A DNA stretch of 52,082 nt from an uncultured Saprospiraceae bacterium (GTDB taxonomy: Bacteria > Bacteroidota > Bacteroidia > Chitinophagales > Saprospiraceae): contig CALFWO010000019.1 of the NCBI GenBank assembly GCA_937928045.1, forward strand, positions 1 to 52,082, given 5' to 3'. The notes under the pieces are model-generated. The model was not told where the DNA came from. It saw only the letters and a program-made list of their open reading frames with translations, and did not search any database. A program made the translations under genes and the position numbers. The stretch's first letter is position 1. The number at the start of each line of letters is the position of its first letter. This document shows positions 18,725-26,657 of this stretch, one piece after another.

Positions 18725-20287
18725 ATGAACTTCAAGAAATCATTCATGACTCAAATTGGATACATCTCAAAGGTGATCGTATTATTGTTTGTCTCTAATA
18801 TTGCAATAGGTCAACAATTGTCAAATCAATTCTTTACAAAGGCCAATGGCTTTTTTAATCAACATGTGCAATCGGGTGCTGTAGATTATCAGAATGCTAA
18901 AAACAGTGCCGATCTAAAAACATTAATTAATACTGTAGAGAATGTAGATCTTTCAGCTGCTTCGGATCTTGAGAAAAAAGCCTTTTACATCAATGCTTAT
19001 AATTTATTGGTAATTAATGCAGCTTCTCAAGCTTACCCCTTGAATTCTGTTAATGAAATTCCAGGATTCTTTGATCGCAAAAAGCATACTGTAGCTGGTC
19101 AATCAATAACTTTGAATAAGTTGGAAAAGGATTTATTGATCAAAGTTACTCAAGACGAACGTTTACACTTTGTATTGGTTTGCGGAGCTGTAGATTGCCC
19201 TCCAATTGTAAATTTTGCTTATACTCCAGCGCAACTGGATCAGCAAATGGAATCTCAAACTCAGATCGCTCTAAACAATCCTAACTTTATAAAAGTAGGC
19301 GCAGATAAAACAGAATTGTCTAAAATATTTCAATGGTATGTTGGAGACTTCGGTGGAAGTCAGAAATCAGTGTTAAATTTTATTAATAAATATAGAACTC
19401 AAAAAATAAGTGACGATACTAAAATCGGTTACTACGAATACAATTGGAAATTGAATGATCGTACTGCTGGGAACTCAAGTCTGAATCCATCTGGAACTGC
19501 AGCCAACGAAACACGTTATGTTGTTTCAGCTGCCATTCCTAAAGGATCTTTTGAAATTAAATTGTTCAACAATTTGTATAATCAACGTACTGGAAATTCC
19601 AGTGAACTAGTAGATCGTTCTACTTTTTTTACATCCACCTTTAGTGCATTGTATGGAGTAAGCAGTAGATTCAATGCAGGCTTGGAGTTTAGATATAGAA
19701 GAGTAAATTATGGAGGACTGCCGAGCTCTCCATTATCAGTATTCAGTGCCAACGAAGGCGATATTTTTAGATCGGGGATAACAGGTATTGGACCAAAAGT
19801 AAGGATAGCTCCTTTTGAAAGTTTAGAAAATTTTTCGATTCAAAGTACCTTAACCTTCGGTACTAGATCTGATTTAGCTGGGAATAGCGAATTGCGTTAC
19901 ATTGACTGGAATGGAGCTACATTTAATACTCAATTGTTTAATGATTTTACAATTGGAACAAATTTCTCGTTATTCACGGAGTTAGATTTCTTGATTGAAG
20001 ATATCGGGCCAAAAGAAGGCAATCATGCGAATCGTTTTTCAACACCAGCAACAGTAATTTTTAGTTATTTCCCGAATGGAAAAACTACTTTTTATGCATT
20101 AGGTGGATTTTCGCCATATTACCAATCTACTTTTGATTATTTCGTTCAAGGCGGTTTTGGTGCGAAGTACCAAATTACTCCAGCTTTTGAAGTTGAATTG
20201 TTGTACACCGGTTTTACAAATAAATTTTTGTTAGACACTGGTGGAAAGGCTCAAACCTTTAACTTGGGTGTTCGTTACAGTTTGTAA
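18725..20287 (+). CDS. DUF547 domain fused to an outer-membrane beta-barrel-like domain
   Basis: A 520-residue protein with a signal peptide (VIVLLFVSNIAIGQ); start either Met1 or Met8. Residues ~35-225 are a DUF547 domain (KKAFYINAYNLLVINAA, HFVLVCGAVDCPPI), a papain-like fold of unknown activity with the conserved Asn-Tyr-Asn and Cys. Residues ~250-520 are alternating aromatic/polar strands ending in an aromatic residue region (FNLGVRYSL), as expected for a beta-barrel outer-membrane protein. DUF547 proteins are commonly ~250 residues without a barrel, so this is a fusion. It probably places the DUF547 domain in the periplasm, attached to the outer membrane. Confidence 0.75.
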   Translation: MNFKKSFMTQIGYISKVIVLLFVSNIAIGQQLSNQFFTKANGFFNQHVQSGAVDYQNAKNSADLKTLINTVENVDLSAASDLEKKAFYINAYNLLVINAASQAYPLNSVNEIPGFFDRKKHTVAGQSITLNKLEKDLLIKVTQDERLHFVLVCGAVDCPPIVNFAYTPAQLDQQMESQTQIALNNPNFIKVGADKTELSKIFQWYVGDFGGSQKSVLNFINKYRTQKISDDTKIGYYEYNWKLNDRTAGNSSLNPSGTAANETRYVVSAAIPKGSFEIKLFNNLYNQRTGNSSELVDRSTFFTSTFSALYGVSSRFNAGLEFRYRRVNYGGLPSSPLSVFSANEGDIFRSGITGIGPKVRIAPFESLENFSIQSTLTFGTRSDLAGNSELRYIDWNGATFNTQLFNDFTIGTNFSLFTELDFLIEDIGPKEGNHANRFSTPATVIFSYFPNGKTTFYALGGFSPYYQSTFDYFVQGGFGAKYQITPAFEVELLYTGFTNKFLLDTGGKAQTFNLGVRYSL

Positions 20288-20299
20288 ATATTGATAATA

Positions 20300-21568
20300 A
20301 TGTATCGTAATAGACTTTTAGTTTTTTTACTCTTTTTTTCAGCTGGTGCTTTTGCGCAATCGGATTATAAAGTGGCGTCCATTAGTTTTGAAGGACTGAA
20401 AAAAAACAAGGAAGACTATTTGCGATTGTTTATTCAAAGTAGCGTTGGAGGCATTTTAGATCAACGACTGATCGATGAAGATCTAGATCTATTGAATCGA
20501 AGAACCGGAGTTGCCAAAAGTACTGTCAAGCTTGATACGAATGCACTCAACCAAGTAAATGTTGTTTATAAGATACAAGAACAACGCACTTTGATTCCAC
20601 AATTTGGAATTGGAGGAATTAAAGGAAATTTCTGGTGGCAATTAGGACTTGCTGAATATAATTTAGGAGGAAGGGGGCAGACAATTTTAGTAACTTATTT
20701 GCACAATGATGGTCGACCAAATGGAAAATTATTTTATCAAAATGATTGGGTCAAAGGAACGCCTTGGGGCTTCGGCGGTGACTTAAACCACAACGCATCA
20801 ATCGAGCCTTTGTATTTTTCGGATGCTACAGTCCAATTTAGATATACAAATACTGGAATAGGATTTTTTGGAAGTTATAATTTAGATTTCAATCATAGAT
20901 TATTGGTAGGTACAAATTTTTTTCAAGAGCAATATGAAAAAGTAGAAATTGATCCGAACTTTCCTACACCTGGCCCGGACGAATTGGTGCAAAATAAACT
21001 CTTGTTCAAAGCCAATTTAGAATCAAATAAACTAGGATACGATTATTTTTATCGAACAGGGATGCAATGGAATTTGTTGGGTCAAGCGGTCGCAACTATT
21101 AATGAAAGTTCGCCGTTTTTAAGTTTGACTTTTGAAGGCAAAAATTTTTGGCGACCATATTCAACAGGTAATTTTGCCTTGAGAGTTCGAGCGGCTCTTG
21201 CTACAAATACACCATCACCTTTTGCACCATTTGTATTGGACTCTAGAGTGAACATCAGGGGTGTTGGCAATAGAGTAGATCGAGGAACTGCACAATTTGT
21301 AGTCAATCTTGAATTCCGCCAAACAGTTTTTCATCGAGATCGATTTGCGGCTCAAGTCGTAGCATTTGCGGACTCCGGTACTTGGAGAAACCCAGGAGGA
21401 GAATTAAATGACTTGTTCAATAAGGATTTATTTCGCCAATTCATCGGAGTTGGAATCCGATGGATTGACAAAAAAGTTTTTCGATCTGTTTTCAGATTAG
21501 ATTATGGCTTTGATCTATGGAATATTAATCAAAACGGTCCGGTTCTCGGCGTAGGCCAATATTTCTAA
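20300..21568 (+). CDS. Small Omp85/BamA-family outer-membrane protein
   Basis: 422 residues from the ATG at 20300 (a TTG at 20291 is in frame). The signal peptide (LLVFLLFFSAGAFAQ) precedes a single POTRA-like domain (YKVASISFEGLKKNKEDYLRL, ~20-95). An Omp85-type barrel follows, with the conserved loop-6 motif as NIRGVGNRVDRGT near residue 315. BamA and TamA have five and three POTRA domains respectively, so this is a minimal member, perhaps a dedicated assembly or secretion pore for the barrel protein encoded 12 nt upstream. Third gene of the candidate sigma-54 operon. Confidence 0.75.
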   Translation: MYRNRLLVFLLFFSAGAFAQSDYKVASISFEGLKKNKEDYLRLFIQSSVGGILDQRLIDEDLDLLNRRTGVAKSTVKLDTNALNQVNVVYKIQEQRTLIPQFGIGGIKGNFWWQLGLAEYNLGGRGQTILVTYLHNDGRPNGKLFYQNDWVKGTPWGFGGDLNHNASIEPLYFSDATVQFRYTNTGIGFFGSYNLDFNHRLLVGTNFFQEQYEKVEIDPNFPTPGPDELVQNKLLFKANLESNKLGYDYFYRTGMQWNLLGQAVATINESSPFLSLTFEGKNFWRPYSTGNFALRVRAALATNTPSPFAPFVLDSRVNIRGVGNRVDRGTAQFVVNLEFRQTVFHRDRFAAQVVAFADSGTWRNPGGELNDLFNKDLFRQFIGVGIRWIDKKVFRSVFRLDYGFDLWNINQNGPVLGVGQYF

Positions 21569-21581
21569 GGTCAATATTTTC

Positions 21582-22619
21582 TTACATCAAAACACCATCA
21601 ATGGCTTCAATTTTCGGTGGTAAATCTTTTTCACCAAGCATTTCCCTTAGGTCTATTTCAATAACTCTACACAATGATAGCATCGGAATGTCATTCCCCA
21701 TGCCCTCGAAAGGATTCTCCGAATAATCACCAACCAACTCCATCATTATAAAGACCCATCCAACTAAGATGGAAGCAGGGATCGCCAGCCAAGTAGCAAG
21801 GTCCCCCATTTTAGCGAATTCAGCAACCATTCCGAAGGGAAGAAGAAGGATGAATAAGATTACGAAAATAAAACTCACTGAGCCGTATTGCCTAGGCAAA
21901 GGAAACTTTTTGATGCGTTCTGCTTTTCCTTGGTGAACATAAAAATCATATAATATTTGCTGCATTTCCATGTGTCGGAAGTCATCAATCAAATCTTTTT
22001 TTCTAAGTTCTTTTAATACCTGAGATTGTTTATCAATTATTTGAGTAGCTGTATTTTTACTATCTATCAGCGTTTGAATTTCGTCTTCAGGTAAAAATAA
22101 TTTTAAATTTTTCTCGGTGACATCATCTTCTAGTAGTCCAACTCCGAATTTTTTCATTCTCTTTTTTGTGTGTCTGGTCATGTGACCTCCCTGCGAAATG
22201 TGTTCCCACGGCGTTGGGATGAGCAATTGACTGCGCAAGGAATAGAGCCAGCCGATATGTCTGTAAATGGTTTTCTTATGGATGGCATGTAATTCAGCTT
22301 CCGATACTTCATGCTTGGTGAATTGATTGCCAACAAAAGATTTTACAACAGATCCCCAAGCCCTGCTGCTATTGACAATCGCTCCCCAAATTTTACGGGC
22401 TTCCCATAAACGATCATAGGCTTGATTGTTTTTGAAACCCAAGTAGAATGCTACGGTAGTACCCATAACCGATAATGGCAACCATGGAATATTTAACCAC
22501 GGAGAATGAGTTGTATGATATATTACGGTAATGATGCTAGACCAAACTCCAATCCAAAGGATGTGATGACCAGAAAAACGCAATACTCTTTTGGCACTAA
22601 AATTTTTATTAACGTACAT
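21582..22619 (-). CDS. Bestrophin-family (UPF0187) ion channel
   Basis: A 345-residue membrane protein with the family's N-terminal signature after the first helices (FYLGFKNNQAYDRLWEARKIWGAIVNSSR) and the second membrane pair near the C-terminus (SVSFIFVILFILLLPFGMV, WLAIPASILVGWVFIMMELVGDYSENPFEG). Bacterial bestrophin homologues are pentameric channels, several of them cation- or anion-conducting; the selectivity here is not predictable. It converges with the Omp85-like gene (13 nt between stops) and is divergent from the haloperoxidase gene. Confidence 0.9.
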   Translation of the reverse strand: MYVNKNFSAKRVLRFSGHHILWIGVWSSIITVIYHTTHSPWLNIPWLPLSVMGTTVAFYLGFKNNQAYDRLWEARKIWGAIVNSSRAWGSVVKSFVGNQFTKHEVSEAELHAIHKKTIYRHIGWLYSLRSQLLIPTPWEHISQGGHMTRHTKKRMKKFGVGLLEDDVTEKNLKLFLPEDEIQTLIDSKNTATQIIDKQSQVLKELRKKDLIDDFRHMEMQQILYDFYVHQGKAERIKKFPLPRQYGSVSFIFVILFILLLPFGMVAEFAKMGDLATWLAIPASILVGWVFIMMELVGDYSENPFEGMGNDIPMLSLCRVIEIDLREMLGEKDLPPKIEAIDGVLM

Positions 22620-22735
22620 AAACTGGGGTGTTTTCTAAAATTGCTTAAAGATGTTAGATTTTTAAATTGAATTATAGTTCTGGAAAGCACAAAGTAAGAG
22701 AAATTTCAAAATGTTAAAAATCAGGAGAATGGCGA

Positions 22736-22767
22736 TTGTTAAATTGCAATTTTTACATTTACATTTG
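22736..22767 (+). promoter_or_regulatory. Promoter for the haloperoxidase gene, with internal palindrome
   Basis: TTG at 22736-22738, 21 nt, then TACATTTG at 22760-22767 match the Bacteroidota consensus. The predicted start is ~17 nt before the TTG start codon. A perfect 12-bp palindrome, AAATTGCAATTT (22741-22752), lies inside the spacer, where a bound repressor would block polymerase. Confidence 0.5.
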
Positions 22768-22790
22768 ACAGCTAACAATAAGTCATACTC

Positions 22791-24968
22791 TTGAAGAAAT
22801 TTAAATTCTTGTTGGTTTTAATTATGGTAGGGCTCTTTTTGCAGTCTTTTGCTCAAAATTCTATTGCAAAAGAATGGAATGAAGAGCTCCTTGAGGCCAT
22901 TAGAAATGATTTTGCTCGACCGACAGTTCATGCGCGCAATCTATTTCATATTTCTGCTGCAATGTATGATGCTTGGGCTGTCTATGAACCTGATGCAGAC
23001 ACTTATTTTCTTAACAAAAATGTACACGGTTTTAAAATTTCATTTGGACCAATACCCACTCCCATTGATGTAAAAGCTGCTCAAGAAAAAGCGATCAGCT
23101 ATGCAGCCTATCGACTCATTGATCATAGATTTCAAAATGCTCCTTTCTATAATTTGATAAAAAATAGTATTGATTTTCAAATGGAACAGCTGGGTTATAA
23201 TATCGAAAATACTTCTTTGGATTATGGCTGTGGTTCTGCAGAATTGGGAAATTATATTGCTAAAAGTATCATTGACTTTGGGATGCAAGATGGAGCTAAT
23301 GAATTGGATCAATATGTCAACCGGTATTACGAGCCAATCAATCCACCTTTGAAAGTTGAAGATTCTGGAAACCCTTCTATAGTTGACTTAAATAGATGGC
23401 AACCATTGGAGTTCTCTGTTTTTGTTGATCAATCAGGAAATCCAACTGGCAATAATGTGCCTGAATTTTTAAGTCCAGAATGGGGAAGTGTAATTCCGTT
23501 TTCTCTAAAAGAATCTGATGCTTCAGTTTATCAAAGAAATGATTTTGATTATGTGGTGTATCATGATCCAGGGCCACCAGCCTATTTGGAGGACTCAGAT
23601 TCGTCGGGAATAACCAATCCTTACAAATGGGGAAATGCGTTAGTGGCAATTTGGTCCTCTCATCTCGATCCAAGTGACACAACACAGTGGGACATTTCGC
23701 CAGGTGCACTTGGCAATATTTCAAATTATCCATCTAATATTGAAGAATTACCAAATTTTTATAATCTCCTTGAAGGTGGAGATATCGGTCAAGGGCATGA
23801 ATTGAATCCATTTACTGGAATGCCTTACGAACCGAATGTTGTAAAGCGAAGTGATTACGCGCGCATATTGGCAGAATTTTGGGCGGATGGTCCCGACTCC
23901 GAGACACCACCTGGTCACTGGTTTACTATTCTCAATAAGGTAAACGAACATCCTGATTTAGAGAAAAAATTTATGGGAACCGGCCCAGAGTTAGATGATC
24001 TAGAATGGGATATTAAATCTTACTTTATTCTCGGTGGAGCGATGCATGATGTCGCTATAACTGCTTGGGGAATAAAGGGCTGGTATGACTATGTTCGTCC
24101 AGTTTCTGCAATTCGAGGAATGGCAGAATTTGGTCAAGGAAGTGATCCCAATTTACCTTCCTATCATGTCAATGGCTTACCATTAATTCCTGGATGGATA
24201 GAGTTGATTGAATCGGGTGATCCCTTACAAGGATCTTCTGGCCAACACACTGGTAAAATAAAAGTCAAAGCTTGGAGAGGGCCAAATTATATCATAAATC
24301 CAGCTATTGATGTAGCAGGTGTTGGTTGGATACGAGCGGAAGACTGGTGGCCTTATCAAAGGCCCTCTTTCGTAACACCCCCATTTGCTGGATATGTATC
24401 TGGACACTCAACTTATAGTAGAGCAGCAGCGGAAGTATTGACAGCCATGACAGGCGACCCATTTTTCCCAGGAGGAGTGGGCGAATTTGAATGTATCCAG
24501 AATCAATTTCTGGTCTTTGAAGATGGACCTACAGAAGATATCACCTTGCAGTGGGCAACCTATAGAGATGCTTCAGATCAATGCAGTTTATCCAGAATTT
24601 GGGGAGGTATTCATCCACCAGTGGATGATATTCCAGGACGATTGATAGGAGAAAAAATAGGAAAAGAGGCATTCAATTTTGCATTGCCTTATTTTTCAAA
24701 AGAGCCAGATGTTCCTTTGTCGATTACTTCCAATTTTTACCCTAATCCTACTAACTGCGGTGTAACAATCGAATATCAGCATTCTGGAGATCTAGGTATT
24801 GAAGTGTATCAATTGCATGGAAAACTAATCTTAGAACAGATCTTAAATTTTAGAGATGGAAAGGCCTTTTTGAGTCTAAGTAAATATGGATCTGGAATTT
24901 TTGTTTTCGTTATCCGAGATATTGAAGGCAAAGTTGCTTACCAAGAAAAAGTAGTGGTTGTGGAATAG
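22791..24968 (+). CDS. Secreted vanadium-dependent haloperoxidase-like protein with T9SS domain
   Basis: A 725-residue protein starting at TTG; a stop lies four codons upstream and the signal peptide (LLVLIMVGLFLQSFAQ) begins right after. All vanadate ligands and catalytic residues of VCPO-type enzymes are present with the right spacing: Lys429 and Arg436 (KGWYDYVRP), Ser537-Gly538-His539 (YVSGHSTYSR), and Arg602 and His608 (RIWGGIHP). The C-terminus is a T9SS sorting domain (FYPNPTNCGVTIEY). It would oxidise halides with H2O2 outside the cell, or act as a phosphatase as some relatives do. Monocistronic behind its own promoter. Confidence 0.88.
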   Translation: MKKFKFLLVLIMVGLFLQSFAQNSIAKEWNEELLEAIRNDFARPTVHARNLFHISAAMYDAWAVYEPDADTYFLNKNVHGFKISFGPIPTPIDVKAAQEKAISYAAYRLIDHRFQNAPFYNLIKNSIDFQMEQLGYNIENTSLDYGCGSAELGNYIAKSIIDFGMQDGANELDQYVNRYYEPINPPLKVEDSGNPSIVDLNRWQPLEFSVFVDQSGNPTGNNVPEFLSPEWGSVIPFSLKESDASVYQRNDFDYVVYHDPGPPAYLEDSDSSGITNPYKWGNALVAIWSSHLDPSDTTQWDISPGALGNISNYPSNIEELPNFYNLLEGGDIGQGHELNPFTGMPYEPNVVKRSDYARILAEFWADGPDSETPPGHWFTILNKVNEHPDLEKKFMGTGPELDDLEWDIKSYFILGGAMHDVAITAWGIKGWYDYVRPVSAIRGMAEFGQGSDPNLPSYHVNGLPLIPGWIELIESGDPLQGSSGQHTGKIKVKAWRGPNYIINPAIDVAGVGWIRAEDWWPYQRPSFVTPPFAGYVSGHSTYSRAAAEVLTAMTGDPFFPGGVGEFECIQNQFLVFEDGPTEDITLQWATYRDASDQCSLSRIWGGIHPPVDDIPGRLIGEKIGKEAFNFALPYFSKEPDVPLSITSNFYPNPTNCGVTIEYQHSGDLGIEVYQLHGKLILEQILNFRDGKAFLSLSKYGSGIFVFVIRDIEGKVAYQEKVVVVE

Positions 24969-25098
24969 GAAGTGTGATAAATCAATAGTTGAAATTAAGA
25001 TCAAGTTGGTCGCACCTGATGGTAAAAAAATAGAGCTTTGATAGTAATCTCCAATATTTGGATCTTAACGGAGTATTCATTTGGCATCTTAAAAGCAA

Positions 25099-25130
25099 AA
25101 AAGTCATTACGATAAATCGTAATGACTTTT
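25099..25130 (-). terminator. Rho-independent terminator of tRNA-Pro
   Basis: A perfect 14-bp stem with a 4-nt loop begins 11 nt after the tRNA 3' end on the minus strand and is followed by a T-run. Its core contains ATTACG-N6-CGTAAT, similar to the inverted repeat at 18207, but the T-tract and position explain it as a terminator. Confidence 0.8.
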
Positions 25131-25140
25131 AAAATGTTTG

Positions 25141-25215
25141 TCGGGGCACCAGGATTCGAACCTGGGGCCCCCTGCTCCCAAAGCAGGTGCGCTAACCGGA
25201 CTGCGCCATGCCCCG
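25141..25215 (-). tRNA. tRNA-Pro (anticodon UGG)
   Basis: 75 nt including the discriminator A. A 7-bp acceptor stem (CGGGGCA/TGCCCCG), an anticodon stem CCTGC/GCAGG with loop TTTGGGA (anticodon TGG, at 25180-25178), and a T-arm with GGTTCGAATCC are all visible. The 3' CCA is not encoded. No integrase or attachment-site duplication is seen next to it. Confidence 0.96.
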
Positions 25216-25286
25216 ATTTGCTTTAAAAACCAATAAAATGGTGCCAAATTTTGGCGATATTCATTAGCTTTTATTCTAAAGCGTCG

Positions 25287-25317
25287 CAAAGGTAACTCCT
25301 TGCGATATAATATGCAA
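25287..25317 (-). promoter_or_regulatory. Promoter for tRNA-Pro
   Basis: Minus strand TTG (25317-25315), 20 nt, TACCTTTG (25294-25287). Predicted start ~65 nt upstream of the tRNA 5' end. Confidence 0.55.
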
Positions 25318-25648
25318 GACTTTTTGAAATTATATTTGGGGAAAGATTACAAGCCCTTTTCCGCTCCAGACCTGTAATTCTGATACTAGTTTTACTGATT
25401 ATCATAAAACCCATCTTTATCACTTATTGTAGACAATTGATCGCCGCGCGGGGGGGACGGAGTCGATTTTGAAGAACGCAAGAGGCGAAACACTCCAATC
25501 TATTAAAAAAGCTTGAAACATCGTATTCGGCATCTAAAATCCCTTTCCTAGGAAATTTATCCAACGTTTGGGAACCTTCGTCCAATAAAACAGGCTTTGT
25601 TCTGGCTTAAATTTGTATTGTAATTATTCACTAACAAATCAAAGTATT
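25318..25648. other. Intergenic stretch without recognisable gene
   Basis: About 330 nt with no credible ORF. It includes a short GC-rich patch around 25441-25460 with seven consecutive G, out of character with its surroundings. A TAAATTTG (25608-25615), 34 nt before the thioredoxin ATG, could be that gene's -7 element, though no -33 match is at the right distance. Confidence 0.5.
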
Positions 25649-25963
25649 ATGAAATCAATAACGAGCAACAAACAATTCAACGATCTGGTTAAGGGAGGAA
25701 AACCATTTGTATTAGACTTTTACGCGGATTGGTGCGGACCTTGTCAGGCACTCTTACCAACTGTAGAAAATTTAGCCAAAGAATTTGAAGATGAAGTTGA
25801 CATTTTAAAAGTCAATATAGATCAGCAAAGAGATCTGGCTAAAAAGTTCAAAGTTCGAAGTATCCCACAATTATTCTTTCTAGAAGGAAATAAAATAAAG
25901 AATCATATTCAAGGATTGACCTCTGAACATAATCTTAGAAAAAGTATTAAAGCACTCATTTAA
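25649..25963 (+). CDS. Thioredoxin
   Basis: 104 residues from the ATG at 25649; upstream in-frame codons back to 25613 precede the conserved fold and are probably untranslated. The active site is W28-C29-G30-P31-C32, and cis-Pro lies in VRSIPQLFFLEG. A cytosolic disulfide reductase. It is followed by an OsmC gene after 23 nt, which suggests a shared role in peroxide defence: OsmC-type peroxidases need a dithiol reductant and thioredoxin could supply it. Confidence 0.92.
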   Translation: MKSITSNKQFNDLVKGGKPFVLDFYADWCGPCQALLPTVENLAKEFEDEVDILKVNIDQQRDLAKKFKVRSIPQLFFLEGNKIKNHIQGLTSEHNLRKSIKALI

Positions 25964-25986
25964 AACTCAAATAAAATATTAAAATC

Positions 25987-26406
25987 ATGGCAACCGAAAT
26001 TAAAATTAAGAATATACCAACTGGCTATCAATCGTTCATTTCTAATGGTAGACATGCCGTTCTTGGTGACGAACCTAAAAGCTCAAAAGGTACTGATCTT
26101 GGATTCTCTCCTGTGGAATTTATCCTCGCAGGAATTGCAATGTGTAAAGTTGCAACCATTAGGAATGTGGCTCGAAGAAAAGGATGGGAAATAGGAAATG
26201 TAGATGCAGATTTGTCGCAAGTAGTCAAACGCGGTAAGCAAGGAGCTTTGACCACTAGTGTGGATTCAGTAATTGAAATTGAAGGAGATATTACTGAAGA
26301 GCAAAGAGCATATCTCGTGAAGGAAGCCGATAATTGTTACGTCACACGAATGGTTCGCGGTGAATGGGAGTTTTCTGAATCCAAACAATTAGCAGAAGTA
26401 GAATAG
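25987..26406 (+). CDS. OsmC family peroxidase-like protein
   Basis: A 139-residue OsmC-fold protein with the two conserved redox cysteines, Cys53 (AGIAMCKVATIRNVARRKGW) and Cys117 (ADNCYVTRMV). The family reduces organic hydroperoxides through a Cys-based cycle. Second gene of the thioredoxin operon, which ends with a strong terminator. Confidence 0.88.
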   Translation: MATEIKIKNIPTGYQSFISNGRHAVLGDEPKSSKGTDLGFSPVEFILAGIAMCKVATIRNVARRKGWEIGNVDADLSQVVKRGKQGALTTSVDSVIEIEGDITEEQRAYLVKEADNCYVTRMVRGEWEFSESKQLAEVE

Positions 26407-26460
26407 TTAAATGATAAATTCTTTTAAAAAATCGAAAAGAGCAAATATTTTCGATGGAAC

Positions 26461-26495
26461 AAGTGTTGGTAATTCCTTATTACCAACACTTTTTT
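26461..26495 (+). terminator. Rho-independent terminator of the thioredoxin-OsmC operon
   Basis: A perfect 13-bp stem (AAGTGTTGGTAAT and complement) with a 5-nt loop is followed by a run of T, 54 nt after the OsmC stop. Confidence 0.85.
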
Positions 26496-26657
26496 ACATC
26501 ATAGCGAAACTACTTTTTAGTTAACTCAATATTGAAATCGAATAAATTTAAATTGGCAGTTAAAAAATGGTGTTTCTGATAATTCCCATCAGAATTGAAC
26601 TAAATTTGCGCTGAAGGTTTATTATCCTTGATAACTCTCGTCGTTTAATTATTTTCA

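Noticed and set aside
25081-25098. Sigma-54-like TTGGCAT-N5-AAGC upstream of an ATTACG-N6-CGTAAT palindrome
   Set aside because: The palindrome is the stem of the tRNA-Pro terminator, and there is no gene on the plus strand just downstream; the resemblance to the 18207 site is probably chance.
25141-25215. tRNA-Pro as an integration site of a mobile island
   Set aside because: No integrase and no repeat of the tRNA 3' end was found in the flanking sequence.
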